From positions 1 through 9,551 of the forward strand of contig JAGOIO010000035.1 of assembly GCA_017995595.1 (NCBI GenBank): 9,551 nucleotides of DNA, written 5' to 3'. Origin of the DNA: a bacterium (GTDB lineage Bacteria > Cyanobacteriota > Vampirovibrionia > Gastranaerophilales > Gastranaerophilaceae). Below are positions 1-6,789 of this stretch, piece after piece; position 1 is the first letter of the stretch, and each line of letters opens with the position of its first letter. The notes under the pieces are model-generated. The model had not been told where the DNA came from, made no database searches, and worked only from the letters and a program-made list of their open reading frames with translations. Position numbers and translations under genes: made by a program.

Positions 1-766
1 CAGAGTTGGGCGTTCTGAGCGTCAAGCTTATTGCTATTGCTTTTATAAAAAGAATAAAGAAATTACGAATGATGCTTCTCAACGTTTAAAAGCCATAAAA
101 GAATTTACAACATTAGGAAGTGGTTATCAAATTGCGTTGAGAGATGTTGAAATCAGAGGTGTTGGTAATATTTTAGGAACAAAACAACACGGACACATGG
201 TGAATGTCGGTTTTGATACTTATTGCAAGCTTTTAGATGATGCTGTTAATGAGTTGAAAGGTGAGCATATTGAAGAAATCGCTCCTACTATTGTTGATAT
301 AAATGTTACTGCTTATATTCCTGATGAATGGGTTGGTTCTGCTGAACAAAAAATGATTGAATATAAACGGTTGGCTGATGTTAAATCTTCTGTAGAGTTA
401 GAATATATAACTGCAGAATGGAAGGATAGGTTTGCTAAACCTCCTGAATCTGTCGAAAATTTAATAAAATTAATTCAAATCAGACTGTCAGCTACTGATG
501 CTAAAATTTCAATTATAAGAGAAACTATGGATAATATAAGAATTTATACACCATATTTGTTGCCTGAATGGAGAATTATTTGTAAACAACTTCCAAAAAA
601 TATTACAAAATATATAAAGTTCGTCTCTGCTCCGAAAGCTTGTAAAGACGGTAATTCTATCCTTTTGCTTAACAATTCTTGTATGAATTTTGATGAAATA
701 TTTAACATATTAACAGATTTGTTCTATTATATTAATAAGATAAGTAATGAGTATAATAAAAATTAA
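1..766 (+). CDS. mfd: Transcription-repair coupling factor Mfd, C-terminal fragment
   Basis: This is the 3' end of mfd, whose product is an ATP-dependent DNA translocase that removes stalled RNA polymerase at lesions and recruits UvrA. The reading frame is open from base 2, and about 254 C-terminal residues are visible. It opens inside helicase motif VI (RVGRSERQAYCY), continues through the TRG translocation motif (ALRDVEIRG, then NILGTKQHGHM and VGFDTYCKLLDDAV), and ends in the regulatory C-terminal D7 domain. An apparent start at 137 is only an internal TTG Leu codon of the TRG motif, because the conserved sequence continues upstream without a break. The stop is at 764-766. The lipoprotein foldase gene starts 15 bases downstream and is probably cotranscribed. 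The family and the truncation by the window edge are clear; the D7 part is diverged, as is usual. Confidence 0.96.
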   Translation, partial: RVGRSERQAYCYCFYKKNKEITNDASQRLKAIKEFTTLGSGYQIALRDVEIRGVGNILGTKQHGHMVNVGFDTYCKLLDDAVNELKGEHIEEIAPTIVDINVTAYIPDEWVGSAEQKMIEYKRLADVKSSVELEYITAEWKDRFAKPPESVENLIKLIQIRLSATDAKISIIRETMDNIRIYTPYLLPEWRIICKQLPKNITKYIKFVSAPKACKDGNSILLLNNSCMNFDEIFNILTDLFYYINKISNEYNKN

Positions 767-772
767 GAGGAG
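767..772 (+). promoter_or_regulatory. Ribosome binding site of the parvulin lipoprotein gene
   Basis: A GAGGAG Shine-Dalgarno sequence begins directly after the mfd stop codon and lies 9 bases before the ATG at 782. It fixes the start of the lipoprotein gene and, with the 15-base gap, suggests cotranscription with mfd. Confidence 0.75.
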
Positions 773-781
773 ATATATTAT

Positions 782-1906
782 ATGAACACGAAGAAGTTAT
801 TTGCAACCGTTGCAGTATCTGCTATGTTGCTAACAGGTTGTGCTTTTCAACCGAGAAATACTATCATCAAAGTTAATGATGATAATATTACGCAATCTCA
901 ATTTGATAAGGCGATGAATGAAGCATCTAAAAATTCTATGTTTGCTCAAATGGGCTTAAATCCGGCTAAAGATAAAAATAATTTTATGTATCTTATGTTG
1001 AAAGACAAAGTTTCAAATGATTTAATCGTGAAATCTTTGATTGATCAAGAAATGGACAAAAAACACATTACAGTTACAAAAGAAGATACTGATAAAGAAT
1101 TAAAAACTATTATGGATAGTGTTGGTTCTAAAGAAAAGTTTGATGCTATTTTGAAGCAAAATGGTGTTTCTTCTTCTCAATTTAAAAAAGATTTGGAAGA
1201 AGCTGTTAAGATGAAGAAATTGGCTAATACAATTTCTAAAGTGAATGTTTCTGATGCTGATGCAAGAGCATTTTATAATAAGAATATTGATAAGTTCAAA
1301 TATCCGGATAAAGTTAGAGCTTCTCATATTTTAATTTCTGCTAGTGAACAAGAAATAACTGCAAAGATTATGTCTGATCCTGCAAATAAAGGCTTGTCTC
1401 AAGCGGAGGTTAAGGCAAAAGTTGACCAAGAACTTGCTTTGAAACTTCAAAAAGCAAACAAAGTTTTAGCTGAAGTTAATAAAAATCCTGCAGATTTCGC
1501 AAAACTTGCAAAAGAAAATTCTGATGACCAAGCAAGTGCAAAACAAGGTGGAGATTTAGGTTTCTTCGCTGCAAAAGATATGGTTCCTGCCTTTTCTAAG
1601 AAAGCATTTACAATGAAACCAAATACTGTAAGTGGTATTGTAAAAACTCCTTATGGCTTCCATATAATCAAGGTTACTGATAGAATGAAGGCTGGACAAC
1701 AACCGTTTGAAAAGGTTAAACCTGAAATTAAACACTTTATCGAAAATCAACAACAAGTTAAGATTATCGAAAGTTTGATTAATACGTTAAAGAGCCATGC
1801 AAAGATTGTTTACGTTGATAAGAGTTTCTCACCAGAAGCTATTAAAAACGCAGTAAGAAATCAATCAACTGCATTAAAAAATAAGACAGCTAAAAAATCA
1901 AAATAA
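782..1906 (+). CDS. Lipoprotein peptidyl-prolyl cis-trans isomerase (parvulin; SurA/PrsA-like foldase)
   Basis: Predicted envelope foldase of 374 residues. Residues 1-20 form a lipoprotein signal peptide: KK near the start, a hydrophobic core, and lipobox LTGC with Cys20 as the lipidated residue. Position +2 is Ala, not Asp, so nothing argues for inner-membrane retention. Residues about 27-160 resemble the helical SurA_N/chaperone region. Residues about 178-300 are a parvulin (PpiC) domain: RASHILI (179-185), DFAKLAKENSDD (238-249), GGDLGFF (256-262) and YGFHIIKVTD (291-300). An alanine- and lysine-rich helical insert of about 38 residues (187-224) sits after the first parvulin strand. A helical, basic C-terminal tail follows. 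A GAGGAG ribosome binding site at 767-772 lies 9 bases before the ATG. It follows mfd by 15 bases, and a terminator lies just downstream. The SurA/PrsA class is clear; whether the protein faces the periplasm from the inner or outer membrane is inferred. Confidence 0.9.
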   Translation: MNTKKLFATVAVSAMLLTGCAFQPRNTIIKVNDDNITQSQFDKAMNEASKNSMFAQMGLNPAKDKNNFMYLMLKDKVSNDLIVKSLIDQEMDKKHITVTKEDTDKELKTIMDSVGSKEKFDAILKQNGVSSSQFKKDLEEAVKMKKLANTISKVNVSDADARAFYNKNIDKFKYPDKVRASHILISASEQEITAKIMSDPANKGLSQAEVKAKVDQELALKLQKANKVLAEVNKNPADFAKLAKENSDDQASAKQGGDLGFFAAKDMVPAFSKKAFTMKPNTVSGIVKTPYGFHIIKVTDRMKAGQQPFEKVKPEIKHFIENQQQVKIIESLINTLKSHAKIVYVDKSFSPEAIKNAVRNQSTALKNKTAKKSK

Positions 1907-1925
1907 TTATTGAGATTTAATAGAG

Positions 1926-1958
1926 AAAAAAGCCACTTGCTTTGCAAGTGGCTTTTTT
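1926..1958. terminator. Bidirectional rho-independent terminator
   Basis: A perfect 9-bp GC-containing stem (GCCACTTGC at 1932-1940 with GCAAGTGGC at 1944-1952) closes a three-base TTT loop. It is flanked by six A (1926-1931) and six T (1953-1958), so the inverted repeat is 15 bp in total. The T-run follows the hairpin on both strands. It can therefore end both the rightward lipoprotein transcript (stop at 1906) and the leftward transcript ending in nnrD (stop at 1973). Its position between convergent genes supports this. Confidence 0.93.
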
Positions 1959-1972
1959 AATTGATTTTATTT

Positions 1973-2848
1973 TTATAATAAATGTTTTATTGCTTTTGGA
2001 ATATAGTCTAAAAGCTTTGATGTCGTAACTGAATATTCTGTCAAATCTTTACTTGCATATTCTCCGGCTTTTCCATGGAGGTAGGTTGCTAAACACGATG
2101 CTTCAAATGGGTTTAATCCTTGAGCTAAAAATCCGCTTATCATTCCACATAAAACATCTCCGCTTCCGCCATGAGAAAGTGCTGTATTTCCTGTTGTATT
2201 TCTGTAAAGCTTTAGCTTGTCTGAACATACAAGAGTTTCATGTAGTTTTAAAACAACCGTACAATCAAATTTTTCGGCTGTTTTTTCAACCCAAAATTCA
2301 GGTTTTGAAAGTATTTGCTCTACGCTTATTGTTAAAAGCCTTGATAATTCAAGTGGGTGTGGAGTAATTATTGCATTTTCATTAAGCTTCTTATTCTCCA
2401 TTGTTGCAAGAATATTTAAACCGTCTGCATCAACTATAAAAGGTTTCTGTATATCTTTTATTATCGGCAAAACTGTTTTAAAAAATTCTGTAGTTTCTTT
2501 ATCTGTCGATAGTCCGCAACCTATTGAAATTACATCATAATTTGAAATGGTTTCGGCTATTTTCTTTGTTGCATTAATACCGATTGTTCCGTTTTTAGAT
2601 TCTTCCAGAGGAAGGTAAATTATATCCGGAGATAAAGCTCCGATTTTTGATATTGCTGAAGCTGTTGTTGCTAAAGTGCTTCTGCCTGCTCCGACAATTA
2701 GTGGTGAAATAGATGAAAAAAAGCCAGCTCCAATATAGTATTTAGAGCTTGCAATATTTAAAACATGTCCAAACGTTCCCTTATTTGAATTTTCATAACG
2801 TTTTGGCATTAAATTTTTTAAAAATTTTTTATTTTTATTATATTCCAT
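1973..2848 (-). CDS. nnrD: ADP-dependent NAD(P)H-hydrate dehydratase (NnrD/CARKD family)
   Basis: A nucleotide repair enzyme that dehydrates (S)-NADHX and (S)-NADPHX back to NAD(P)H using ADP, in the cytoplasm. It is a ribokinase-like fold protein of 291 residues from the chosen start. Visible family motifs are an N-terminal LMPKR...NKGTFGHVL (about 13-30), VDADGLN (139-145), TPHPLE (162-167), NTTGN (217-221) and GGSGDVLCG (227-235), the last being the nucleotide/phosphate-binding loop with the catalytic Asp. The NnrE epimerase domain that is fused to this enzyme in many bacteria is absent. I chose the ATG at 2848, which overlaps the end of trmL by 11 bases. The frame also extends to an upstream ATG at 2881, but that would add 11 residues without family similarity and overlap trmL by 44 bases. 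A weak GAGG lies 12 bases before the chosen ATG. It is the last gene of the leftward operon, before the terminator. Confidence 0.9.
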   Translation of the reverse strand: MEYNKNKKFLKNLMPKRYENSNKGTFGHVLNIASSKYYIGAGFFSSISPLIVGAGRSTLATTASAISKIGALSPDIIYLPLEESKNGTIGINATKKIAETISNYDVISIGCGLSTDKETTEFFKTVLPIIKDIQKPFIVDADGLNILATMENKKLNENAIITPHPLELSRLLTISVEQILSKPEFWVEKTAEKFDCTVVLKLHETLVCSDKLKLYRNTTGNTALSHGGSGDVLCGMISGFLAQGLNPFEASCLATYLHGKAGEYASKDLTEYSVTTSKLLDYIPKAIKHLL

Positions 2849-3296
2849 TTTGGCGAATAGCCTCATACAATACAATCGCAACTGAATTTGAAAGATTTAA
2901 GCTTCTTTGGTCCGGTCGCATTGGTATTGTTACTGCAGTTTCTGATTTTTCATGCAACAAATCTTCCGGTAGTCCTCTTGTTTCAGGTCCAAATACCAAA
3001 AAATCGTTCGGTTTAAATTCTACATTATAAATAGGCTTTTTACTTTTTGTTGTCAGATAATAAAATTTAGCATCAGGATATTCAGCTTGCAATAGCTCCA
3101 GTGTATCATATTTTTTTATTTCAACACTATCCCAGTAGTCTAATCCTGCACGTTTCATATATTTACTGCTTAATGAAAAGCCCAATTTCCCGACAAGAAA
3201 TAAGTTTGAACCACTGCAAGCACAAAGTCTTGCTATATTTCCTGTATTTTGTGGTATTTCCGGTTCATACAAAACTACATTGAAACTTTTTAGCAT
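2838..3296 (-). CDS. trmL: tRNA (cytidine(34)-2'-O)-methyltransferase TrmL
   Basis: A SPOUT-class methyltransferase of 152 residues, close to the family's usual length. TrmL methylates the 2'-OH of the wobble nucleotide (C34 or cmnm5U34) of certain leucine tRNAs using S-adenosylmethionine, and acts as a dimer with a trefoil knot at the cofactor site. Visible motifs are VVLYEPEIPQNTGNIARLC (7-25; Asn17 and Arg23 region), RAGLDYW (49-55), FGPETRGLP (102-110), IPM (124-126) and SLNLSNSVAIVLYEA (132-146). All align collinearly with the recalled E. coli TrmL sequence. Its start is 5 bases after the pgsA-like stop, and an AGAAGA ribosome-binding sequence lies inside that gene's end. The 3' end overlaps nnrD. 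Nothing is missing from the core. Related SPOUT enzymes such as TrmH/SpoU differ in these motifs, so TrmL is preferred. Confidence 0.95.
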   Translation of the reverse strand: MLKSFNVVLYEPEIPQNTGNIARLCACSGSNLFLVGKLGFSLSSKYMKRAGLDYWDSVEIKKYDTLELLQAEYPDAKFYYLTTKSKKPIYNVEFKPNDFLVFGPETRGLPEDLLHEKSETAVTIPMRPDQRSLNLSNSVAIVLYEAIRQNGI

Positions 3297-3301
3297 TGTT
3301 A

Positions 3302-3898
3302 TTAATCTTCTTTCTTAAAAAACTTTTTGCTTTCAACTAAAACAGGAATTGCTCTGACTACACAAAATACAATTGCTATAATCGCAAAAACGTTAGCTGT
3401 AACGTCAAGTGCAGGGCTACCTAGAGTTGCAAGTGGAATATTTGCTATAATCAGTAAAAGAAATGCTAAAACTTTTGCAACAGCATAAAGAACTCTTGTA
3501 ACTCTTGATGAGCAAATCAAATAACCAATTTTGCTGGATTGCATACTATCGCTTCCAAAAGCAGTATAACCTTGAGAAAGAGCTACACTTCTAAGTCCGT
3601 CGGTAACAAAACCTCTGGTAAGTGAAATAAGCGGGAATATAACAGAAACCCAGCCTAAAACTGCAAATATAACCCAATATGCATTTTCAACGATTCTATC
3701 GCCTATAATATCAATAACAGAACCCAGTTTTGATTCTTCATGAAGTAATCTCGCAACATATCCGTCAACGCCATCTAATATAAATACGATGATAGTAACT
3801 ACAAGTGCAGAGATAAAGCTTGTAACTGTTCCTACAAAGATTAAGTAAGCTGATACAAATACCAAAAGTATTCTTAATAAACTGATTAAGTTTGCCAT
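3302..3898 (-). CDS. pgsA: CDP-alcohol phosphatidyltransferase (PgsA-like, probable phosphatidylglycerophosphate synthase)
   Basis: An integral membrane enzyme of 198 residues that transfers a phosphatidyl group from CDP-diacylglycerol to an alcohol. The complete CDP-alcohol transferase signature is present with exact spacing: Asp42, Asp45, Gly46, Ala49, Arg50, Gly59, Asp63 and Asp67. The Asp residues bind the catalytic metals. The N-terminus ANLISLLRI resembles the usual PNLLTLLRI opening. Several hydrophobic segments follow (roughly 9-41, 73-93, 137-157 and 167-187). PgsA is the commonest member of this size and the likeliest role: glycerol-3-phosphate as acceptor, first step of phosphatidylglycerol synthesis. 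The acceptor cannot be proved from the sequence; the usual GKxKT segment is replaced by SKIGYLICSSR (122-132). The ribosome binding site AGGAGA (3911-3916) overlaps the upstream oxidoreductase stop, 12 bases before the ATG. Confidence 0.82.
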   Translation of the reverse strand: MANLISLLRILLVFVSAYLIFVGTVTSFISALVVTIIVFILDGVDGYVARLLHEESKLGSVIDIIGDRIVENAYWVIFAVLGWVSVIFPLISLTRGFVTDGLRSVALSQGYTAFGSDSMQSSKIGYLICSSRVTRVLYAVAKVLAFLLLIIANIPLATLGSPALDVTANVFAIIAIVFCVVRAIPVLVESKKFFKKED

Positions 3899-3914
3899 AA
3901 TTTAATTGAATCTC

Positions 3915-4913
3915 CTATTTTTTAGTTCTGGATAGAGCAAAGTTTACTTCATCAAGTTTTTTAACTTTGTCTCCTAACATAATTTTTTCAGCTTCTTCAA
4001 GAATGGAAGTAACTAAAAATCCGTTTTCTCCATCTGAACGAGCTTTTTTCCCTTGAGTACAGCAATTAATAAAATGTTGACATTCAAGTTTTAAAGGTTC
4101 AATTTCAATATAATCTTCAACCACAATATTTTGAGCAGCACCGGCTTTATTATCAAATACTTGTAGTTTATTTTCTCTAACAGTGTCATCTAAAACCGCA
4201 GTAGCTTTTGTTCCTCTGACAAGAAGAGTAACATGTTTTACAGGTGTTATCCAACTTTCAGAAATAAATCCTCTAACTCCGTCTTCTAGCTCCATTCCGA
4301 TATGAGTTATATCCATAATTTCATTTCTATCAGAAGAACAACCCATAGCTGAAAGAACTCTAACAGGATTTTTACCTGTAACATAACTAATCATAGAAAC
4401 ATCATGAGGTGCTAAATCCCACATAACGCTTCTGTCATTTTTGAAGTAATTAACATTTAATCTATCACTTTGAGCATAAACAATTTCGCCCAAAACGCCT
4501 TCTTCAATAAGCATTTTTAATCTGTTAACTGCTGGGTGATACAAAAGTAAATGCCCAACCATAAGGACAAGCCCTTTTTCATTAGCTAATTCTGTTAAGT
4601 CTTTTGCTTCTTGAGCTACAGTAGAAATTGGTTTTTCCACATAAACATTTTTACCTTTTAGTAAAAATTCTTTAACCATCTTGTAATGTGTATGGCTTGG
4701 TGTTACAACAGCGACACCTGTTATTTCTGGGTCATTAAGAATTTCTTTATAATCACTTGTAACTTTTACATTCTTGTATTCATCAAGAACCTTTTGTCTG
4801 TTTGCAGGATCTAAGTCGCAAACTATATCTAAAACATTTAGATTATAAAAATTTCGGACAATGTTTCTGCCCCACATTCCACAACCTATTACCGCTACTT
4901 TTTGTTCTTTCAT
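3915..4913 (-). CDS. Gfo/Idh/MocA-family NAD(P)-dependent oxidoreductase
   Basis: A predicted cytoplasmic sugar or sugar-nucleotide dehydrogenase of 332 residues, a typical length for the family. The N-terminal Rossmann domain has the dinucleotide-binding motif VIGCGMWG (Gly10, Gly12, Gly15). VVTPSHTH (69-76) and the conserved VEKPIS (92-97) follow; its Lys94 is the usual catalytic or substrate-contacting lysine. The C-terminal domain carries WDLAPHD (165-171), with Asp166 and His170 in the positions of the family's catalytic pair. The local pattern VGHLLLYHPAVNRL (119-132) and RLNVNYF recalls oxidoreductases acting on nucleotide sugars (3-dehydrogenase type), but the substrate is not established. 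It is the first gene after a promoter-bearing gap. The pgsA-like gene follows 16 bases downstream, so it probably leads the pgsA-trmL-nnrD transcript. The start is the ATG at 4913; only a short AGGA lies close upstream. Confidence 0.88.
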   Translation of the reverse strand: MKEQKVAVIGCGMWGRNIVRNFYNLNVLDIVCDLDPANRQKVLDEYKNVKVTSDYKEILNDPEITGVAVVTPSHTHYKMVKEFLLKGKNVYVEKPISTVAQEAKDLTELANEKGLVLMVGHLLLYHPAVNRLKMLIEEGVLGEIVYAQSDRLNVNYFKNDRSVMWDLAPHDVSMISYVTGKNPVRVLSAMGCSSDRNEIMDITHIGMELEDGVRGFISESWITPVKHVTLLVRGTKATAVLDDTVRENKLQVFDNKAGAAQNIVVEDYIEIEPLKLECQHFINCCTQGKKARSDGENGFLVTSILEEAEKIMLGDKVKKLDEVNFALSRTKK

Positions 4914-4947
4914 TTTCCTAATTCTCTCATTTATTCTATTTTCTATA

Positions 4948-4977
4948 ATTATATTACAAAAATGCTCATAAAACCAA
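4948..4977 (-). promoter_or_regulatory. Candidate sigma-70-type promoter of the oxidoreductase-pgsA-trmL-nnrD transcript
   Basis: On the minus strand a perfect TATAAT (-10) lies at 4953-4948 and a TTGGTT (-35-like, three leading bases matching) at 4977-4972, with an 18-base spacer. Transcription would start near 4941, giving a leader of about 28 bases to the ATG at 4913. This lies in the only clear break (68 bases) in the leftward gene series, which supports a promoter here. The AT-rich background makes chance matches common, so this remains a prediction. Confidence 0.5.
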
Positions 4978-4981
4978 ACTT

Positions 4982-5899
4982 TTAATTAGTTTTTTTATGA
5001 ATTTTATACACATCTAGTTCATTTTCACCAATTTTATAGATACCTAAACCTGAAACTTCAAAAGAAGGTTTTGTTATAAGTGTGTATCTTTGGTTAAATG
5101 AGGCAAGGCAACAAAGTGTATTTTTTATGTTTAATCTCTTTATTGCAAATAAGTTGTTGCATTTTGTAAGCATATCCGCATCTCTTGAATAAACTTCTAT
5201 TCCTGCGATGTAAGAAAGTTTCCACTTTTCGACTGTTAGTTCATCTTTTAATCTTTTCAAAATCTTAAATAATTTTGTTAATATTAAGTCGATTTCTTCG
5301 AAGTTATTGAAGCTTAATATAACGCTATCTTCTGAAGTTTTTTTCAACGGAGTTAATGATTGTGCTTCTTTTGAAAATCGCATTACGACTTCTTGAAGTT
5401 TATCTTTTGTTATATCATCAGCATTTCCGCCATATTTTACATCATATAAAATATTTGCAAGATTAAAGCCGACTAAAATGATAAATTTATTATTGTTTTT
5501 TTCAAGTTTTGTAGAGTTTTTTGAAAGTTCTGCGTTAACTTCATCTTCTTCTCTTTTTCTTAGTACAGAGTGAATTTTATCATATTTAGCTTCAGCTTTT
5601 TCAAAAAGGCCTATAAGAAAATTTAAAGCCCAAACAATCAGCAACATCACAAAAGATGCAATTAGAAATGCAAAATCTACAGGGCTTCCACTAGAATACA
5701 AGGTTCTATTGTAAAAAGTATGAGTGAAAGTTTTTATAGGCTCAAAAATAAAGGAAAATTGAGTAACCCAAGGAACTTGTGCCAATTCAAGAATCCAATA
5801 AAGGATAGTAAAAAAAGCTAAAAATATCAAAACAATTTGTATAAAATGGCAAATATTTTGTAATGCCTTGAGTGTATTTTTTCCTAATTTATAAAGCAA
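4982..5899 (-). CDS. Membrane protein with YggT-like N-terminal half and cyclase-fold-like C-terminal half (function unknown)
   Basis: A 305-residue protein I cannot assign to a characterised gene. Two transmembrane segments (about 18-40 and 74-99) enclose FEPIKTFTHTF (52-62) and SPVDFAFL (72-79), a pattern like YggT/YlmG proteins. A charged helical linker (100-137) follows. A soluble region (138-301) resembles a class III nucleotide-cyclase fold: ILVGFN at 141-146 where the first metal Asp motif would be, KTSEDSVILSF (187-197) matching the spacing of the K-T-x-G-D-x5-F loop with Asp191 kept but Gly changed to Glu, YIAGIEV (230-236), and SGLGIYKI..ENELDVYKI (283-300) at the end. The first metal-binding Asp appears to be Ile, so catalysis is doubtful and the fold call is tentative. 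The gene starts at TTG inside the end of panC (16-base overlap), 10 bases after TGAGGT. Confidence 0.85.
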   Translation of the reverse strand: MLYKLGKNTLKALQNICHFIQIVLIFLAFFTILYWILELAQVPWVTQFSFIFEPIKTFTHTFYNRTLYSSGSPVDFAFLIASFVMLLIVWALNFLIGLFEKAEAKYDKIHSVLRKREEDEVNAELSKNSTKLEKNNNKFIILVGFNLANILYDVKYGGNADDITKDKLQEVVMRFSKEAQSLTPLKKTSEDSVILSFNNFEEIDLILTKLFKILKRLKDELTVEKWKLSYIAGIEVYSRDADMLTKCNNLFAIKRLNIKNTLCCLASFNQRYTLITKPSFEVSGLGIYKIGENELDVYKIHKKTN

Positions 5900-6789
5900 T
5901 TATCTATTAACCTCACGCTATTTTCAGGAGTGAACGGCTCATTCTCATTCGCTCCAACTGTAACCAAACCTTTTACTCTTCCTGCAATCAAAACCATTGT
6001 ATTACTGTCTGCAACAGTTTTATTTTCTAAATTATCTTTATCTACAAACTCTAAGTATTCCAATTCAACATTTTTATTTAGAATATCAAATGCTGTTTCT
6101 GAGAGAGCTTTTGTATCTGTAATCCCTTGTTTATAACAATTTTGAATATTTTTTAATACTTTGCTTAGGGCAAGTGCATTTTTTTTACCCTCTTCAGAAA
6201 AATAAGCGTTTCTTGAACTTAAAGCAAGTCCGCTTTCTTCTCTTACAATTGGACAAGGTATAATTTCTAGTGGAAAGTTCAAGTCTTTTACCATTTTCTT
6301 TATGATAACAAGTTGTTGAGCATCTTTTTGTCCGAAAAATGCGAAATTTGGTTGAACAATATTAAACAATTTTGAAACTACTGTGCAAACACCTTCAAAG
6401 TGTCCTACTCTACTTTTTCCGCAAAGCTTATCAACATAAAAGAATGGAGGATTTACAAAGGTTAGGTAATTGTTTGATAATACATTTCCTTTTCCATACA
6501 TTTCTTCAGGACTTGGCGAGAATACGATATCAACTCCTGCATTATCGCATAATTCCATATCTTTATCTATAACTCTGGGATATTTAGAATAGTCTTCAGA
6601 TGGCCCGAATTGAATAGGGTTTACAAAAACTGAAACGACAGTTTTATCGCATTTTTCCACACTCCTTTTTATAAGACTCAAGTGTCCGTTATGCAAAGAG
6701 CCCATCGTCGGAACGAGTCCTACTGTAAGTCCTTGCTTCTTCCATTCTGAAACTAATTCTCTAACTTTTGCTATTTCTCTAACTAACAT
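5884..6789 (-). CDS. panC: Pantothenate synthetase (pantoate-beta-alanine ligase)
   Basis: Catalyses the ATP-dependent condensation of (R)-pantoate with beta-alanine to give pantothenate, via a pantoyl-adenylate intermediate. It is cytoplasmic and 301 residues long, slightly longer than common bacterial enzymes. All family motifs are present: the nucleotide-binding PTMGSLHNGHLSLI (27-40) with the HxGH element at 33-36, FVNPIQFGPSEDYSKYPR (55-72), GHFEGVCTVVSKLFNIV (129-145), FFGQKDAQQL (151-160), and the KMSKS-like loop REESGLALSSRN (183-194). The ATG at 6789 overlaps the panB stop by 7 bases. The ribosome binding site AAAGAGG (6797-6803) lies within panB, 7 bases before the ATG, so panB and panC are almost certainly translationally coupled. 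There is no fusion to cytidylate kinase, an arrangement found in many cyanobacteria. The active site appears intact. Confidence 0.97.
   Translation of the reverse strand: MLVREIAKVRELVSEWKKQGLTVGLVPTMGSLHNGHLSLIKRSVEKCDKTVVSVFVNPIQFGPSEDYSKYPRVIDKDMELCDNAGVDIVFSPSPEEMYGKGNVLSNNYLTFVNPPFFYVDKLCGKSRVGHFEGVCTVVSKLFNIVQPNFAFFGQKDAQQLVIIKKMVKDLNFPLEIIPCPIVREESGLALSSRNAYFSEEGKKNALALSKVLKNIQNCYKQGITDTKALSETAFDILNKNVELEYLEFVDKDNLENKTVADSNTMVLIAGRVKGLVTVGANENEPFTPENSVRLIDNCFIN
5910..5915 (-). promoter_or_regulatory. Ribosome binding site supporting a TTG start
   Basis: TGAGGT on the minus strand, inside the 3' end of panC, lies 10 bases before the TTG at 5899. No in-frame ATG occurs in the first 83 codons of the membrane protein, so this site decides its start and implies translation coupled to panC. 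Confidence 0.65.

Noticed and set aside
719..757. Promoter for the lipoprotein gene in the end of mfd (TATAAT at 752-757)
   Set aside because: There is no acceptable -35 at proper spacing, and such matches are expected by chance in this AT-rich coding end.
137..766. A start of the first gene at 137
   Set aside because: The codon is an internal TTG Leu in the conserved Mfd TRG motif, and the frame with clear Mfd sequence is open from base 2.
2053..2540. Rightward open frames opposite nnrD
   Set aside because: They lie antisense to a well-supported gene, have no recognisable motif or ribosome binding site, and reflect codon bias of the opposite strand.
2749..3283. Rightward open frames opposite trmL
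   Set aside because: Antisense to clear TrmL motifs; compositional shadows.
4960..4995. Terminator after the membrane protein gene
   Set aside because: Only a four-base stem can be drawn and there is no GC-rich hairpin, so read-through into the next group cannot be excluded.
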